Below, piece by piece: positions 25,458 through 33,473 of a DNA stretch of 64,000 bases. The notes under the pieces are model-generated. The model was not told where the DNA came from. It searched no databases and saw only the letters and a list, made by a program, of their open reading frames with translations. Location of the stretch: assembly GCA_027078545.1 (NCBI GenBank), contig JALWXN010000004.1, forward strand, positions 392,737 through 456,736, read 5' to 3'. Within the stretch, counting starts at the first letter, position 1. Each line of letters opens with the position of its first letter. The position numbers and the translations under genes are program-made. The stretch is from Nitrososphaeria archaeon. GTDB taxonomy: Archaea; Thermoproteota; Nitrososphaeria; Geothermarchaeales; JDFR-13.

Positions 25458-26537
25458 CTACTCCTTGACAGCCCTGCTTATCCTCTGTATAGCTAGGTGT
25501 ATGACGATCTCCGTCTCCCTCTGGTATGGATTCCTCCTCCTCAAGGTCTTCCCATCTGTATAGATCTCTATATACCCTGTCCTACCCGCTATGCTGGAGA
25601 GTATGGTCAGGGCCTCGTTATACATCCTTGTCTTGGCTAGGCTGTATGCGAGTAGGGATGCCTGTAGCGGGTCGTATATAGGGTGGTTCTCCCTGCCGGA
25701 TGGGCTCTGGCATAGTGTCCTATCCTCTATATGTAGAGCCCTATACATATGTCCCATGTGGCTCCTGAGCCTCTCGTCCCCCCTATAGGCTAGGGGAAGC
25801 ACTATCGCCCAGCCGTCTATATGTGTGGCTAGACTCCTGGCCGAGGTTGTGAGTATATGGGTTATGAATCTCCTCCCGTCCCAGAAGCTGTCCTCTATCC
25901 TGCTTATCAGGTTGGTAAGGATCTTCTCATACTTCTCGGAGTCCCCACCCTCCAGCGCCGCGTTGTAGGCCTTCTCCAGGGCGGCTAGGTAGGCGAGGTT
26001 TGTGGATAGGAGATTCCCACCCCTACCCATGCCTAGCCAGTCCTCGTCGGCCTCCTGCTCGACGAGCCAGTTCCTATTGATGTCCCTCCTCCTTAGGTAT
26101 TCAAGCCCCTCTATGGCTGTGGGTAGGAGGTCTTCGAGGCCCCCTGTGAAGAGTATGTATTCGAGTAGGGATGCCGTGGCTAGGGCTGTGGCTAGGGGTG
26201 ATGGATACCTGGAGTAGGTGGTCTTCCTCCCCTGGGAGATTGTGTCTGGGAAGCTTCCCGCCGTGTAGTCATCGACCACCTCTACGCCCCGGGGGGATCT
26301 ATACTCATCGCCCCTTCTGAGCTGGGCCTTCTCGAGCCTGGGTATCGCCTCGGAGGCTAGTGTGTAGTAGGCAACCTCATCCTCCTCCCTAAGTAGGAGT
26401 AGGACTAGGCTGTGTATCCTCGTGTCTAGCGCCTTGTCTAGGCTCCTCTCAAGGCTGGTTATGTTGTGTTTATACCTCTTGGATATCTCGGCTGTTGCGT
26501 CTAGTCCCCTCCTGTATAGGTCGACCCTGATCTCCAT
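25458..26537 (-). CDS. Unrecognised mainly helical protein, 359 aa
   Basis: Soluble, no signal peptide. Repeated amphipathic helix pairs rich in Leu/Ala with aromatic-acidic loops (RNWLVEQEADEDWLGMGRGGN, SFWDGRRFITHI, HIDGWAIVLPLAYRGDE) recall (alpha/alpha)6-barrel six-hairpin glycosidases, but I see no certain catalytic pair and treat that as a guess. The gene is divergent from TyrRS and its 3' end adjoins the foldback element. Confidence 0.75.
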   Translation of the reverse strand: MEIRVDLYRRGLDATAEISKRYKHNITSLERSLDKALDTRIHSLVLLLLREEDEVAYYTLASEAIPRLEKAQLRRGDEYRSPRGVEVVDDYTAGSFPDTISQGRKTTYSRYPSPLATALATASLLEYILFTGGLEDLLPTAIEGLEYLRRRDINRNWLVEQEADEDWLGMGRGGNLLSTNLAYLAALEKAYNAALEGGDSEKYEKILTNLISRIEDSFWDGRRFITHILTTSARSLATHIDGWAIVLPLAYRGDERLRSHMGHMYRALHIEDRTLCQSPSGRENHPIYDPLQASLLAYSLAKTRMYNEALTILSSIAGRTGYIEIYTDGKTLRRRNPYQRETEIVIHLAIQRISRAVKE

Positions 26538-26614
26538 GGCTACGCTCCTCCCAGGGCTTGAATATATTTTCTACGTGTCCCCCAATATCTATATGCCACT
26601 CGGAGGGTGGGGCT

Positions 26615-27754
26615 ATGGATACGGAGAGGGTTGTGGAGCTCTTTATGAGGCCCCCTACGGCGGAGCTCTTGACGCCGGGTAGGCTGAGGGAGTATCTCGA
26701 GACTGGTGTAAGGCTTAGACACTATATTGGCTATGAGATCTCCGGCTATATGCATCTAGGCACTGGTGTAGTGCCTATACATAAGGTTGTGGATCTCCAG
26801 ATGGCTGGTGTTGAGACCACGATATTCCTGGCCGACTATCATAGCTGGGTGAATAGGAAGCTGGGGGGCGACCTAGACGTTATTAAGAGGGTGGCAGCCG
26901 GCTACTACATGGACGTCTTTAAGAAGATGATCAAGGCCCTGGGGGGTGATCCTGGGAAGACCAGGTTTATACTCGCCTCTGACTTCTACGAGGAGCTTGG
27001 GAGGGACTATTTCGAGAACTTCTTGAAGGTCAGTCTAAACGTCACTCTCTCACGTGTCAGGAGGAGCATATCTATACTCGGTAGGAGGATGGGTGAGTCC
27101 GTAACCTTTGGACAGCTGGTCTATGTGCCTATGCAGGTGGCGGATATATTCAGCCTGGGCGTGAACGTGGCCCATGGGGGTATGGATCAGAGGAAGGCCC
27201 ACGTCATAGCTATAGACCTGGGGGATGAGTTTGGTTATAAGCCGCTAGCACTACACCACAGCCTCGTCCTGGGCGTGGGTATAGGTGAGAAGGAGGCTGA
27301 GGCCCTTAGGAGGGCTAGGATGAGTGGGGATCGTGACGCCTTCGTGGATACAGTGCTCGGCATGAAGATGTCCAAGTCCCTCCCTGAGACGGCTATCTTC
27401 CTCCATGATGATGAGGAGACGGTTATTAGGAAGGTTAGGAGGGCCTACTGCCCAAGGGATGACGTGGATATAAACCCTGTCTTCTCGATGCTGGAGGGGG
27501 TTGTGTATCCATACCTCCTCCGGGTGGGTGAGGAGGTTAGGATTGTGAATGAGAAGACTGGGGAGGAGCTTGTCTATAGCGATGTGGAGAGTGTTAAGAG
27601 GGACTATCTAGGCGGTAGGATACACCCACTCGACCTAAAAATGGCTGTGGCTAGGTATATATGGAGGATGATCTCACCCGTCTCCAAGTATCTCAATGAG
27701 GGGCCGGGTAGGAGGTATATGGAGGAGATGGCTGGCCTGGGGATAACGAGGTAG
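26615..27754 (+). CDS. tyrS: Tyrosyl-tRNA synthetase
   Basis: 379 aa from ATG 26615, just after CGGAGGGTGGGG; the frame is open further upstream but lacks a ribosome-binding site there. Class I signatures: GYMHLGTG (HIGH type, near 50) and GMKMSKSLPET (KMSKS). YIGYEISG, MAGVETTIFLADYHSWVN and VAHGGMDQRKAHVIAID match the archaeal/eukaryal TyrRS catalytic domain. No extra C-terminal domain, as usual for archaea. Charges tRNA-Tyr. SurE follows after 6 bp. Confidence 0.95.
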   Translation: MDTERVVELFMRPPTAELLTPGRLREYLETGVRLRHYIGYEISGYMHLGTGVVPIHKVVDLQMAGVETTIFLADYHSWVNRKLGGDLDVIKRVAAGYYMDVFKKMIKALGGDPGKTRFILASDFYEELGRDYFENFLKVSLNVTLSRVRRSISILGRRMGESVTFGQLVYVPMQVADIFSLGVNVAHGGMDQRKAHVIAIDLGDEFGYKPLALHHSLVLGVGIGEKEAEALRRARMSGDRDAFVDTVLGMKMSKSLPETAIFLHDDEETVIRKVRRAYCPRDDVDINPVFSMLEGVVYPYLLRVGEEVRIVNEKTGEELVYSDVESVKRDYLGGRIHPLDLKMAVARYIWRMISPVSKYLNEGPGRRYMEEMAGLGITR

Positions 27755-27760
27755 GTCTAG

Positions 27761-28582
27761 ATGGCCAGGGTACTACTAACCAATGACGATGGATACTTCT
27801 CACCCGGGATAAGGAGGATGATCGACGTCCTCTCCCAGTTCACCGACCTCGTGGTTGTATGCCCTGAGCAGCAGAGGAGTGCTGCTGGGCTCAGCGTGAC
27901 CCTCCACAAGCCGCTCAGGATCAGGGTCGCCAACTATAGGAACCAGACCTGCTACCTCGTCAACGGGACTACCGGTGACTGTGTGAGCCTAGGCCTGTTC
28001 CACATCCTTGAGAAGCCACCCGACATGGTTGTATCGGGGATAAACATAGGCGAGAATATAAGCCTGGTCGAGTTCTTCATGAGCGGTACCGTGGCGGGTG
28101 CACTCCTAGCCGCTATCCACAATATCCCCAGCATATCCTTCTCGAAGAGTGTGGAGAGCGCCGACGTTATCGGTGGGCGTGTAAGGAGCGGGGGTTTCGA
28201 GGAGGCCGCCAGGATAGCTGGTGAGATAGTGAGGTACGTCCTTGACGAGGGCCTCCCAGAGGGAGTCGACATGTTCAACGTTAACTTCCCCAAGAAGATT
28301 ACCCGTGAGACTAGGATAGTGGTAACCCGCCTAGCCAGGCTGAGCCTAGTAACCAAGGTCTATGTGAGGCACGACCCCAGAGGGAGGGAGTACTACTGGA
28401 TATGGGGGGAGAAGTTCAAGAACTTCCCCAGGGGGACCGATGGATACGAGGTATTCATAAATGGGAACATATCCCTAACACCCGTCTCACTATCCAGCCT
28501 ATCAACAACCCCAGACCTGAAGAAGGTGCAGAGAGTAGCAGACGCCGTTAACGAGATATTGGAAAGCTATTTCAGAAGCTAA
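27761..28582 (+). CDS. surE: SurE 5'/3'-nucleotidase
   Basis: 273 aa. N-terminal LLTNDDGYFSPGI holds the metal-binding Asp pair; PEQQRSAAGLSVTLHKPL, NGTTGDCVSLGL and VSGINIGENISLVEFFMSGTV complete the SurE active site. Removes phosphate from nucleoside monophosphates, possibly clearing damaged nucleotides. It is the last GC-rich gene before an abrupt change to AT-rich sequence. Confidence 0.93.
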   Translation: MARVLLTNDDGYFSPGIRRMIDVLSQFTDLVVVCPEQQRSAAGLSVTLHKPLRIRVANYRNQTCYLVNGTTGDCVSLGLFHILEKPPDMVVSGINIGENISLVEFFMSGTVAGALLAAIHNIPSISFSKSVESADVIGGRVRSGGFEEAARIAGEIVRYVLDEGLPEGVDMFNVNFPKKITRETRIVVTRLARLSLVTKVYVRHDPRGREYYWIWGEKFKNFPRGTDGYEVFINGNISLTPVSLSSLSTTPDLKKVQRVADAVNEILESYFRS

Positions 28583-28628
28583 TGTTACTTAAAGCAATCA
28601 TAATTATTTAGGATTTTATCCTCCGCGA

Positions 28629-28786
28629 TTTAATATTAAACGATAACCTGAAACTAATTATAATTAGTTGAGTACTATTTTGAGATACCCCTGTCAAAAT
28701 ACAGCTTCTCAATATATACATCTCTGACTAAAGTAAATGTCACATATTATGTTGGTCAAAGATAGTGATTTTAAGTGGTGATTACC
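28629..28786 (+). promoter_or_regulatory. Control region of the peptide operon: two palindromes and TATA box
   Basis: AT-rich leader. TTTAATATTAAA (28629-28640) is a perfect 12-bp palindrome. AACTAATTATAATTAGTT (28652-28669) is a perfect 18-bp palindrome, of operator size. CATATTAT (28743-28750) is a plausible TATA box giving a start near 28773 and a short leader with GTGGTGAT (28775-28782) 4 nt before the ATG. A TATATACA run near 28714 is an alternative promoter. The palindromes are seen; regulator binding is inferred. Confidence 0.5.
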
Positions 28787-28906
28787 ATGAAGTATAATCC
28801 ACCCGAAATAACATCAATGGACTTACTGTTAGCGCCATTATGCCTCTGTAATTGCAACTGTGGACTGCTGTCAGGTTCGGGAGCTGGAGGAGGGAGTGCT
28901 AAGTAG
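28787..28906 (+). CDS. Predicted RiPP precursor peptide, 39 aa, CxCxCxC core
   Basis: Small gene with ATG at 28787 behind GTGGTGAT, stop TAG 28904-28906. The first 18 residues form a leader-like stretch ending LLLAP. Four cysteines alternate as CLCNCNCG (residues 19-26), followed by a flexible tail with GSGAGGGS. Four closely spaced Cys plus a Gly/Ser-rich end just upstream of an ABC exporter, a radical SAM/SPASM enzyme and a PqqD-like protein is the layout of a sactipeptide- or ranthipeptide-type precursor, where Cys sulfur is joined to a carbon of another residue. No homologue is recalled. A chance frame is possible but the start signal, position and composition argue against it. Confidence 0.75.
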   Translation: MKYNPPEITSMDLLLAPLCLCNCNCGLLSGSGAGGGSAK

Positions 28907-28922
28907 CCGCTGGTGGCTAAGC

Positions 28923-29831
28923 GTGCACATAAGAGTCATCAGCATCACAAAGACATACGGTGCTAGTGTCAGAGCCGTAGAATCCCTATCCTTTTTTATA
29001 AACTCAGGAGAATCTGTAGCGCTAATAGGACCCAATGGGGCAGGAAAAACGACAACTATACATATCATTCTTGGGCTATTGAAGCCTGATGAAGGAGAAG
29101 TTTATATAGACGGAGTCAACATGATGGATGAAAAGGAATCATCGGAAATACGTTCTAGAATAGGTTTTGCACCACAGAACATCGCGTTGGATTTTTTCCT
29201 TACTGTTGAGGATAACATCGAACTGTACCTGAAGTTAAATGGACTATCAAGAGCGAATAGGCGAGAAAGAACAAAAAGGATACTTGAGTTAATGGGTTTA
29301 TATGAATATAGGAATAGGAGGGTGGAGACGCTTTCAGGAGGATTAGCCAGACGTGTTCACATAGCGAGGGCACTGGCTCTCGACCCTGAATTGATTATTT
29401 TGGATGAGCCTACTGTTGGATTGGACCCTGTTTCAAGGAGACTTTTCTGGGAAGCTCTCAAGGGATACATTAAGGAGTCGGGTGCAACACTCCTGTGGAG
29501 TAGCCATTATTTGGAGGAGATCGAAAGAAATGCCGATCGAGTGATTCTACTAAATAGAGGCAGAAAGTTGATGGACGCTCCTCCTGGAGAGATTGTATCC
29601 AAGTTTTCGAGACCTGTACTCGAGCTAGAAATACCTAATGAAGAGGTTTTAAAGTCACTTACATCGAGATTCGGCGGTAACTATGTAAATGGAAGGCTCA
29701 TCATTGACGATGTCGACTGGGATGATCTGCCCAAGGTTATAGCAAGCCTGAGTAAGCTTGGTGCTGAGGTACGGCTGTTGAGGTGGGGTAGTAAGTCACT
29801 TGAGGAGGTGTATCTCGAGGTGATGTCATGA
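28923..29831 (+). CDS. ABC transporter ATPase of the peptide operon
   Basis: 302 aa from GTG 28923 (SVHIRVISITKTYG), which has CTGGTGG 8 nt upstream; an upstream GTG at 28896 overlaps the peptide gene. Walker A GPNGAGKTTT, Q-loop FAPQN, signature LSGGLARRVHIARAL, Walker B LIILDEPTVGLD and switch His in SSHYLEE are all intact. It belongs to the ABC-2/CcmA-type exporter ATPases. It would power the adjacent permease, exporting the matured peptide or giving self-protection. Codons are AT-rich (AGA, AAA, TTA), unlike the flanking genes. Confidence 0.92.
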   Translation: MHIRVISITKTYGASVRAVESLSFFINSGESVALIGPNGAGKTTTIHIILGLLKPDEGEVYIDGVNMMDEKESSEIRSRIGFAPQNIALDFFLTVEDNIELYLKLNGLSRANRRERTKRILELMGLYEYRNRRVETLSGGLARRVHIARALALDPELIILDEPTVGLDPVSRRLFWEALKGYIKESGATLLWSSHYLEEIERNADRVILLNRGRKLMDAPPGEIVSKFSRPVLELEIPNEEVLKSLTSRFGGNYVNGRLIIDDVDWDDLPKVIASLSKLGAEVRLLRWGSKSLEEVYLEVMS

Positions 29832-30580
29832 GTATTGTTATAACCCTTATCGAGAGGGAGTTCAAAATACTGTTTAGGAGTAAGTTGCTTATGCTTCTCA
29901 TGATAGCTCAGCCAGTAATTTTGATATTCTTGTTCGTCCTGTCTATGGGTAATGTAGTCGGTGAGATAACTTATCGGGGTATCACTGTTAGCTATGTGGA
30001 GTTCATGGTTCCAAGCGTGGTTATTCTTACCCTTATGTTTGTTACTATGATGGTGAGCCAATCCGTTTTCAACGAGAAGTTTTCCAACATGCTGATAATC
30101 CTGTTATCTACGAGGATGACAGCTAGGGACTACATCGTAAGTAAATTGATAACCAACACTTTTATATCATTAACACAGGCGATGCTTATGCTAACAGCTT
30201 ATCTATTGATTATAGGAGGAACCAACATAATATCAATTATATATGCTCTTCCACCAATAATAATTGCATCACTGACACTTTCGGGGATATATCTCTCTCT
30301 TCTAGGGTATCTCAAAACAATTTCAGCTTTCTCGAGTGCCGTAAACATACTTACATTGATAATGATATATTCTGCACCTCTTTTCTACCCTTTGGAGGCG
30401 ATGCCTTTCCCTCTAAATTTTGCTAGTAATGTTAATCCTTTAACATATATTGTTGAATCAACAAGGATAGGTTATTTATTAAAGAGTTTTGATGTATCAA
30501 TATGGATATCCTCGATAATTTGTATAATCTTCATATTACTATCCATTCATACAATGAAAAATATGCTTACGGAGGTTTAA
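29828..30580 (+). CDS. ABC-2 type permease of the peptide operon
   Basis: 250 aa with six predicted membrane helices, ATG overlapping the ATPase stop by 4 bp (ATGA). The cytoplasmic N-terminus ITLIEREFKILFRSKLL and the loop NEKFSNMLIILLSTRMTARDYI match the ABC-2 (DrrB/NodJ-like) family, as does the late APLFYPLEAMPFPLNFASNVNPL. Pairs with the preceding ATPase as a half-size exporter. Substrate inferred from context to be the modified peptide. Confidence 0.9.
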   Translation: MSIVITLIEREFKILFRSKLLMLLMIAQPVILIFLFVLSMGNVVGEITYRGITVSYVEFMVPSVVILTLMFVTMMVSQSVFNEKFSNMLIILLSTRMTARDYIVSKLITNTFISLTQAMLMLTAYLLIIGGTNIISIIYALPPIIIASLTLSGIYLSLLGYLKTISAFSSAVNILTLIMIYSAPLFYPLEAMPFPLNFASNVNPLTYIVESTRIGYLLKSFDVSIWISSIICIIFILLSIHTMKNMLTEV

Positions 30581-30582
30581 AA

Positions 30583-31977
30583 ATGATAGAAAGAAGAATG
30601 ATAATTCAGGATACTCCACTTGAAAAATTAAGGGAGAACTTGAAAAGATTAATATGCATCAAATTTAAAAATCTCTATGTGCTTTTTGATCCAGAGACAG
30701 TCAGTTGGATCCCCATTAGTGACGATGATATCGCAATGCTTAGAGAATTTTATTGGGGTGGCTATCTAAGAGAGAAAAAAGGATTTCATCTGATTGGTAG
30801 GATGATATCGTCCTTAATTGGAGTGTCTTATAGAATAATTTATAATAAATTACTTCCCTACCCATCAGTGTATTATTTGGAAATCACAAAGGGTTGCAAC
30901 CTTAGATGTGTTTACTGTTATATAGGTTCTGCGCCTGAATTGCTCAGTTATAAGGGAAAGATGAAAGTTGAGAACTGGCTTGAACTGATAAATCAAATAA
31001 ATACCCTTGGGGGCAGAGAAGTAATTTTTACTGGAGGCGAACCATTACTAAAGTATGATGACATTTTATCTATCGGAAAGTATGCAAAGGAACATGGTCT
31101 TATTACATCTCTCATTACCAATGGTGTTTTGCTGAATTCTAAGAGAGTTGAGGAGCTCTCTAGGATTATAGATAACATCACTGTTAGCCTGGATAGTCAT
31201 ATAGGTTCAGTTAATGCGGTTACAAGAGGTTATAGAGAGACACATAGAATAATATATTACATTAAGAGCCTCCTCGAGAAGGGAGTAAATATTTATGTAA
31301 ATTGTGTTGTAACAAGAAGTAACGTAAATAGCTTGACTAGTTTCTTGGATCATTTACAAAAGATCGGAGTGACCCCTGATAAAATAAAATTTATTCTCAT
31401 GGCACCAGCAGGAAGGGCTTTAACATTGGATCATTTCTCAGTCAACCCAATGGATTTAGTCAAAGAGTCATTTTTATATAACCTTAGGATGGGAGTCATT
31501 CCTAATCACAGTCGTACGGCTTTTAATAAATTTTCAAGAAAGTACATGTGTGGGGCTTCCGTATCTGAATTATATATAGATTGTGATGGAAACGTTTATC
31601 CATGTAGAATGTTGGTGACAAAGTCTGGACATCTTGGAAATGTCCTTAAAAACTCATTGAAGGACATACTTGACAGTTCCAATAGGTATAATTTTGTTGA
31701 TTCGATATCCAAACCCAATTTAAAGGTATGTAAAGATTGTATTTATAGAAATGTATGTGCTGGGGGGTGCAGAGGCAATGTCATAGGTTCCCAAGGTAAT
31801 TTGACGGATCCTGATCCCATTAATTGCATTATCGTTAAAAATACTTTTCCTCTGTATATGATAGTCGAATCCTACGGCTTAGAGGTTCTTAGAAATCTGA
31901 ATGATAGAAATGTATTTCGACAAGTGGAGGTTGTTAGTTCATGGTTGGAAGAAGATTTAGACCTAAAGAAAGTGTGA
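30583..31977 (+). CDS. Radical SAM/SPASM peptide maturase
   Basis: 464 aa from ATG 30583, 6 nt after GGAGGT. The radical SAM cluster is CNLRCVYC (C105, C109, C112), with GGEPLL at 151-156. The SPASM domain is complete: C323, C334, GNVYPC ending at C341, then CKDCIYRNVCAGGC (C383, C386, C392, C396; the Cx2Cx5Cx3C signature) and C415, enough for two auxiliary 4Fe-4S clusters. Such enzymes (AlbA, AnSME and PqqE relatives) make thioether or other crosslinks in peptides. Residues 25-60 (LYVLFDPETVSWIPISDDD) look somewhat like a PqqD/RRE fold, so a second recognition domain may be built in. The likely substrate is the 39-aa peptide. Confidence 0.92.
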   Translation: MIERRMIIQDTPLEKLRENLKRLICIKFKNLYVLFDPETVSWIPISDDDIAMLREFYWGGYLREKKGFHLIGRMISSLIGVSYRIIYNKLLPYPSVYYLEITKGCNLRCVYCYIGSAPELLSYKGKMKVENWLELINQINTLGGREVIFTGGEPLLKYDDILSIGKYAKEHGLITSLITNGVLLNSKRVEELSRIIDNITVSLDSHIGSVNAVTRGYRETHRIIYYIKSLLEKGVNIYVNCVVTRSNVNSLTSFLDHLQKIGVTPDKIKFILMAPAGRALTLDHFSVNPMDLVKESFLYNLRMGVIPNHSRTAFNKFSRKYMCGASVSELYIDCDGNVYPCRMLVTKSGHLGNVLKNSLKDILDSSNRYNFVDSISKPNLKVCKDCIYRNVCAGGCRGNVIGSQGNLTDPDPINCIIVKNTFPLYMIVESYGLEVLRNLNDRNVFRQVEVVSSWLEEDLDLKKV

Positions 31978-32213
31978 TTATAAATAGGTCTGAGTTCGAT
32001 GACAGGTTTTTAATCTATGATCCAAGAAGTGGGAAAATGTTTTTCACTAATGAAATCGGTGTCTTAATTTGGTATTTGCTCAGATGTTATGAAGTGGATA
32101 GAATTGTAGAAGCTGTTTCCATACTTACAGGAGAGAAGATGGAGACTATTAATAAAGATCTAAATAACTTTTTAGAAAGACTTAAGAAACTAGGGTTAGT
32201 TGAAATAGAGTAA
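31941..32213 (+). CDS. PqqD-like RiPP recognition protein
   Basis: 90 aa, ATG 31941 with GGAGGT at 31926-31931, overlapping the maturase gene by 37 bp. The pattern RPKESVIINRSEFDDRFLIY, then TNEIGVLIWYLL and NFLERLKKLGLVEIE at the end, is the PqqD winged-helix fold. PqqD proteins (RRE domains) bind the precursor leader and deliver it to the radical SAM enzyme. Last gene of the five-gene unit; sequence returns to GC-rich about 70 bp later. Confidence 0.88.
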   Translation: MVGRRFRPKESVIINRSEFDDRFLIYDPRSGKMFFTNEIGVLIWYLLRCYEVDRIVEAVSILTGEKMETINKDLNNFLERLKKLGLVEIE

Positions 32214-32238
32214 TTGCCAGTATCTGCATTGACACACG

Positions 32239-32246
32239 TTATAATC
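32239..32246 (+). promoter_or_regulatory. TATA box of the geranylgeranyl reductase family gene
   Basis: GTTATAAT about 40 bp before the ATG at 32283; predicted start near 32269, with GGTG at 32274-32277 as a ribosome-binding site. Confidence 0.4.
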
Positions 32247-32282
32247 TTCTTAAAGCTAAATACCATTGTTAGTGGTGTTCCT

Positions 32283-33473
32283 ATGGAGAAGTATGACGTG
32301 ATCGTGATTGGTCTGGGGCCTGGTGGTGCCTCGGCTCTCTACAAGATTGCCTCCTATGGCTACAGGGTGATTGGATTCGATAAGAGGAGGGAGATCGGCG
32401 TCCCTATCCAGTGCGGCGAGTTCATCCCGCAGTACCATGAGTATAGGGGGATCTTGCCCGAGGTTACCGACGAGTATCTCGAGATATTTAGGAAGATGCC
32501 TATGAGCCTGGTGGATAACAGGACTGATAGGGTCAGGGTTGTGACCCCTGGTGGGGATGAGTATGAGGTTGGTTTCGACGGCTTCGTCATCGATAGGGAG
32601 AGGTTTGACAAGTGGATCGTTAAGATGGCTGTTGATAGGGGTGCCGAGGTGAGGATAAGGGCTAATGTCTATAAGCTAGAGGAGGACGGCACCGTCCACG
32701 TCAGGATAGGGGATAAGGCTGAGAAGTATAGGGCTGACGCCGTGGTCATAGCTGCTGGGACATCCTCGACCCTCCTTGACCAGGTGGGTCTGTATAGGGA
32801 GACTGATGAGCTGAACCTTGGACACGTCATCAACTACCAGATGGCAGGCGTCGACTCTGACCCAAGGGTTGTGGAGATGTATACTGGTAAGAAGTGGTCC
32901 CCAGGGGCATATGCATGGATCATCCCTAAGGGCGGCGGCGTAGCCAATGTCGGCCTCGGGATTAGGTATGACTATATCGAGGATGATGTGAGGGATATAA
33001 ACGTCTATATGGAGCGTTTCTGGCATGAGCATCCAGTGGCGTCTAAGAAGCTTGGTAGGGCCCAGCCCCTGTCATATGTGGGTGGCCTAGTCCCCGTCGG
33101 CCCACCCCCGAAGAAGACGGTCTCGGGTAGGTATGTCTCGGTGGGTGACGCGGCTAACCAGAACATAGCCTCCCTAGGGGCTGGGATAGTCACCTCCTCG
33201 ATAGGCGGTATAGCGGCTGGTGAGGCTATACATAAGTACCTCTCAGGCGAGGCCGGCCTCGAGTATTATGAGGAGCTCTGGAAGCGTCTACTGGGTAGGG
33301 CCTTGGAGGATGGGTATAGGCTTAGACTGGTGATAGACATCATTACGAAGGAGGACCGCTATACGGACGAGTTTATGAGGATCGTCGGTAGGGAGAGGAT
33401 TAAGGACCTTGTCTATACGAGGGCGCCGAGCAACATGGATCTCCTGAAGATTGCGATGAGCATCATGAAGTAG
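32283..33473 (+). CDS. Geranylgeranyl reductase family flavoprotein
   Basis: 396 aa from ATG 32283 (the upstream frame extension is not likely coding). FAD-binding VIVIGLGPGGASALYKIA at the N-terminus, then VPIQCGEFIPQY with the conserved Cys, and VSVGDAANQNIASLGAGIV for the second FAD site. In archaea this family saturates the isoprenoid chains of ether lipids, a membrane-associated task that matters at high temperature. Other oxidoreductases share the fold, so the exact lipid substrate is inferred. Its 3' end overlaps the convergent phosphodiesterase by 11 bp. Confidence 0.9.
   Translation: MEKYDVIVIGLGPGGASALYKIASYGYRVIGFDKRREIGVPIQCGEFIPQYHEYRGILPEVTDEYLEIFRKMPMSLVDNRTDRVRVVTPGGDEYEVGFDGFVIDRERFDKWIVKMAVDRGAEVRIRANVYKLEEDGTVHVRIGDKAEKYRADAVVIAAGTSSTLLDQVGLYRETDELNLGHVINYQMAGVDSDPRVVEMYTGKKWSPGAYAWIIPKGGGVANVGLGIRYDYIEDDVRDINVYMERFWHEHPVASKKLGRAQPLSYVGGLVPVGPPPKKTVSGRYVSVGDAANQNIASLGAGIVTSSIGGIAAGEAIHKYLSGEAGLEYYEELWKRLLGRALEDGYRLRLVIDIITKEDRYTDEFMRIVGRERIKDLVYTRAPSNMDLLKIAMSIMK

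Noticed and set aside
28860-28922. N-terminal extension of the ABC ATPase reading through the peptide gene
   Set aside because: The extension has no ATPase homology, would overlap the precursor gene, and GTG 28923 has its own ribosome-binding site.
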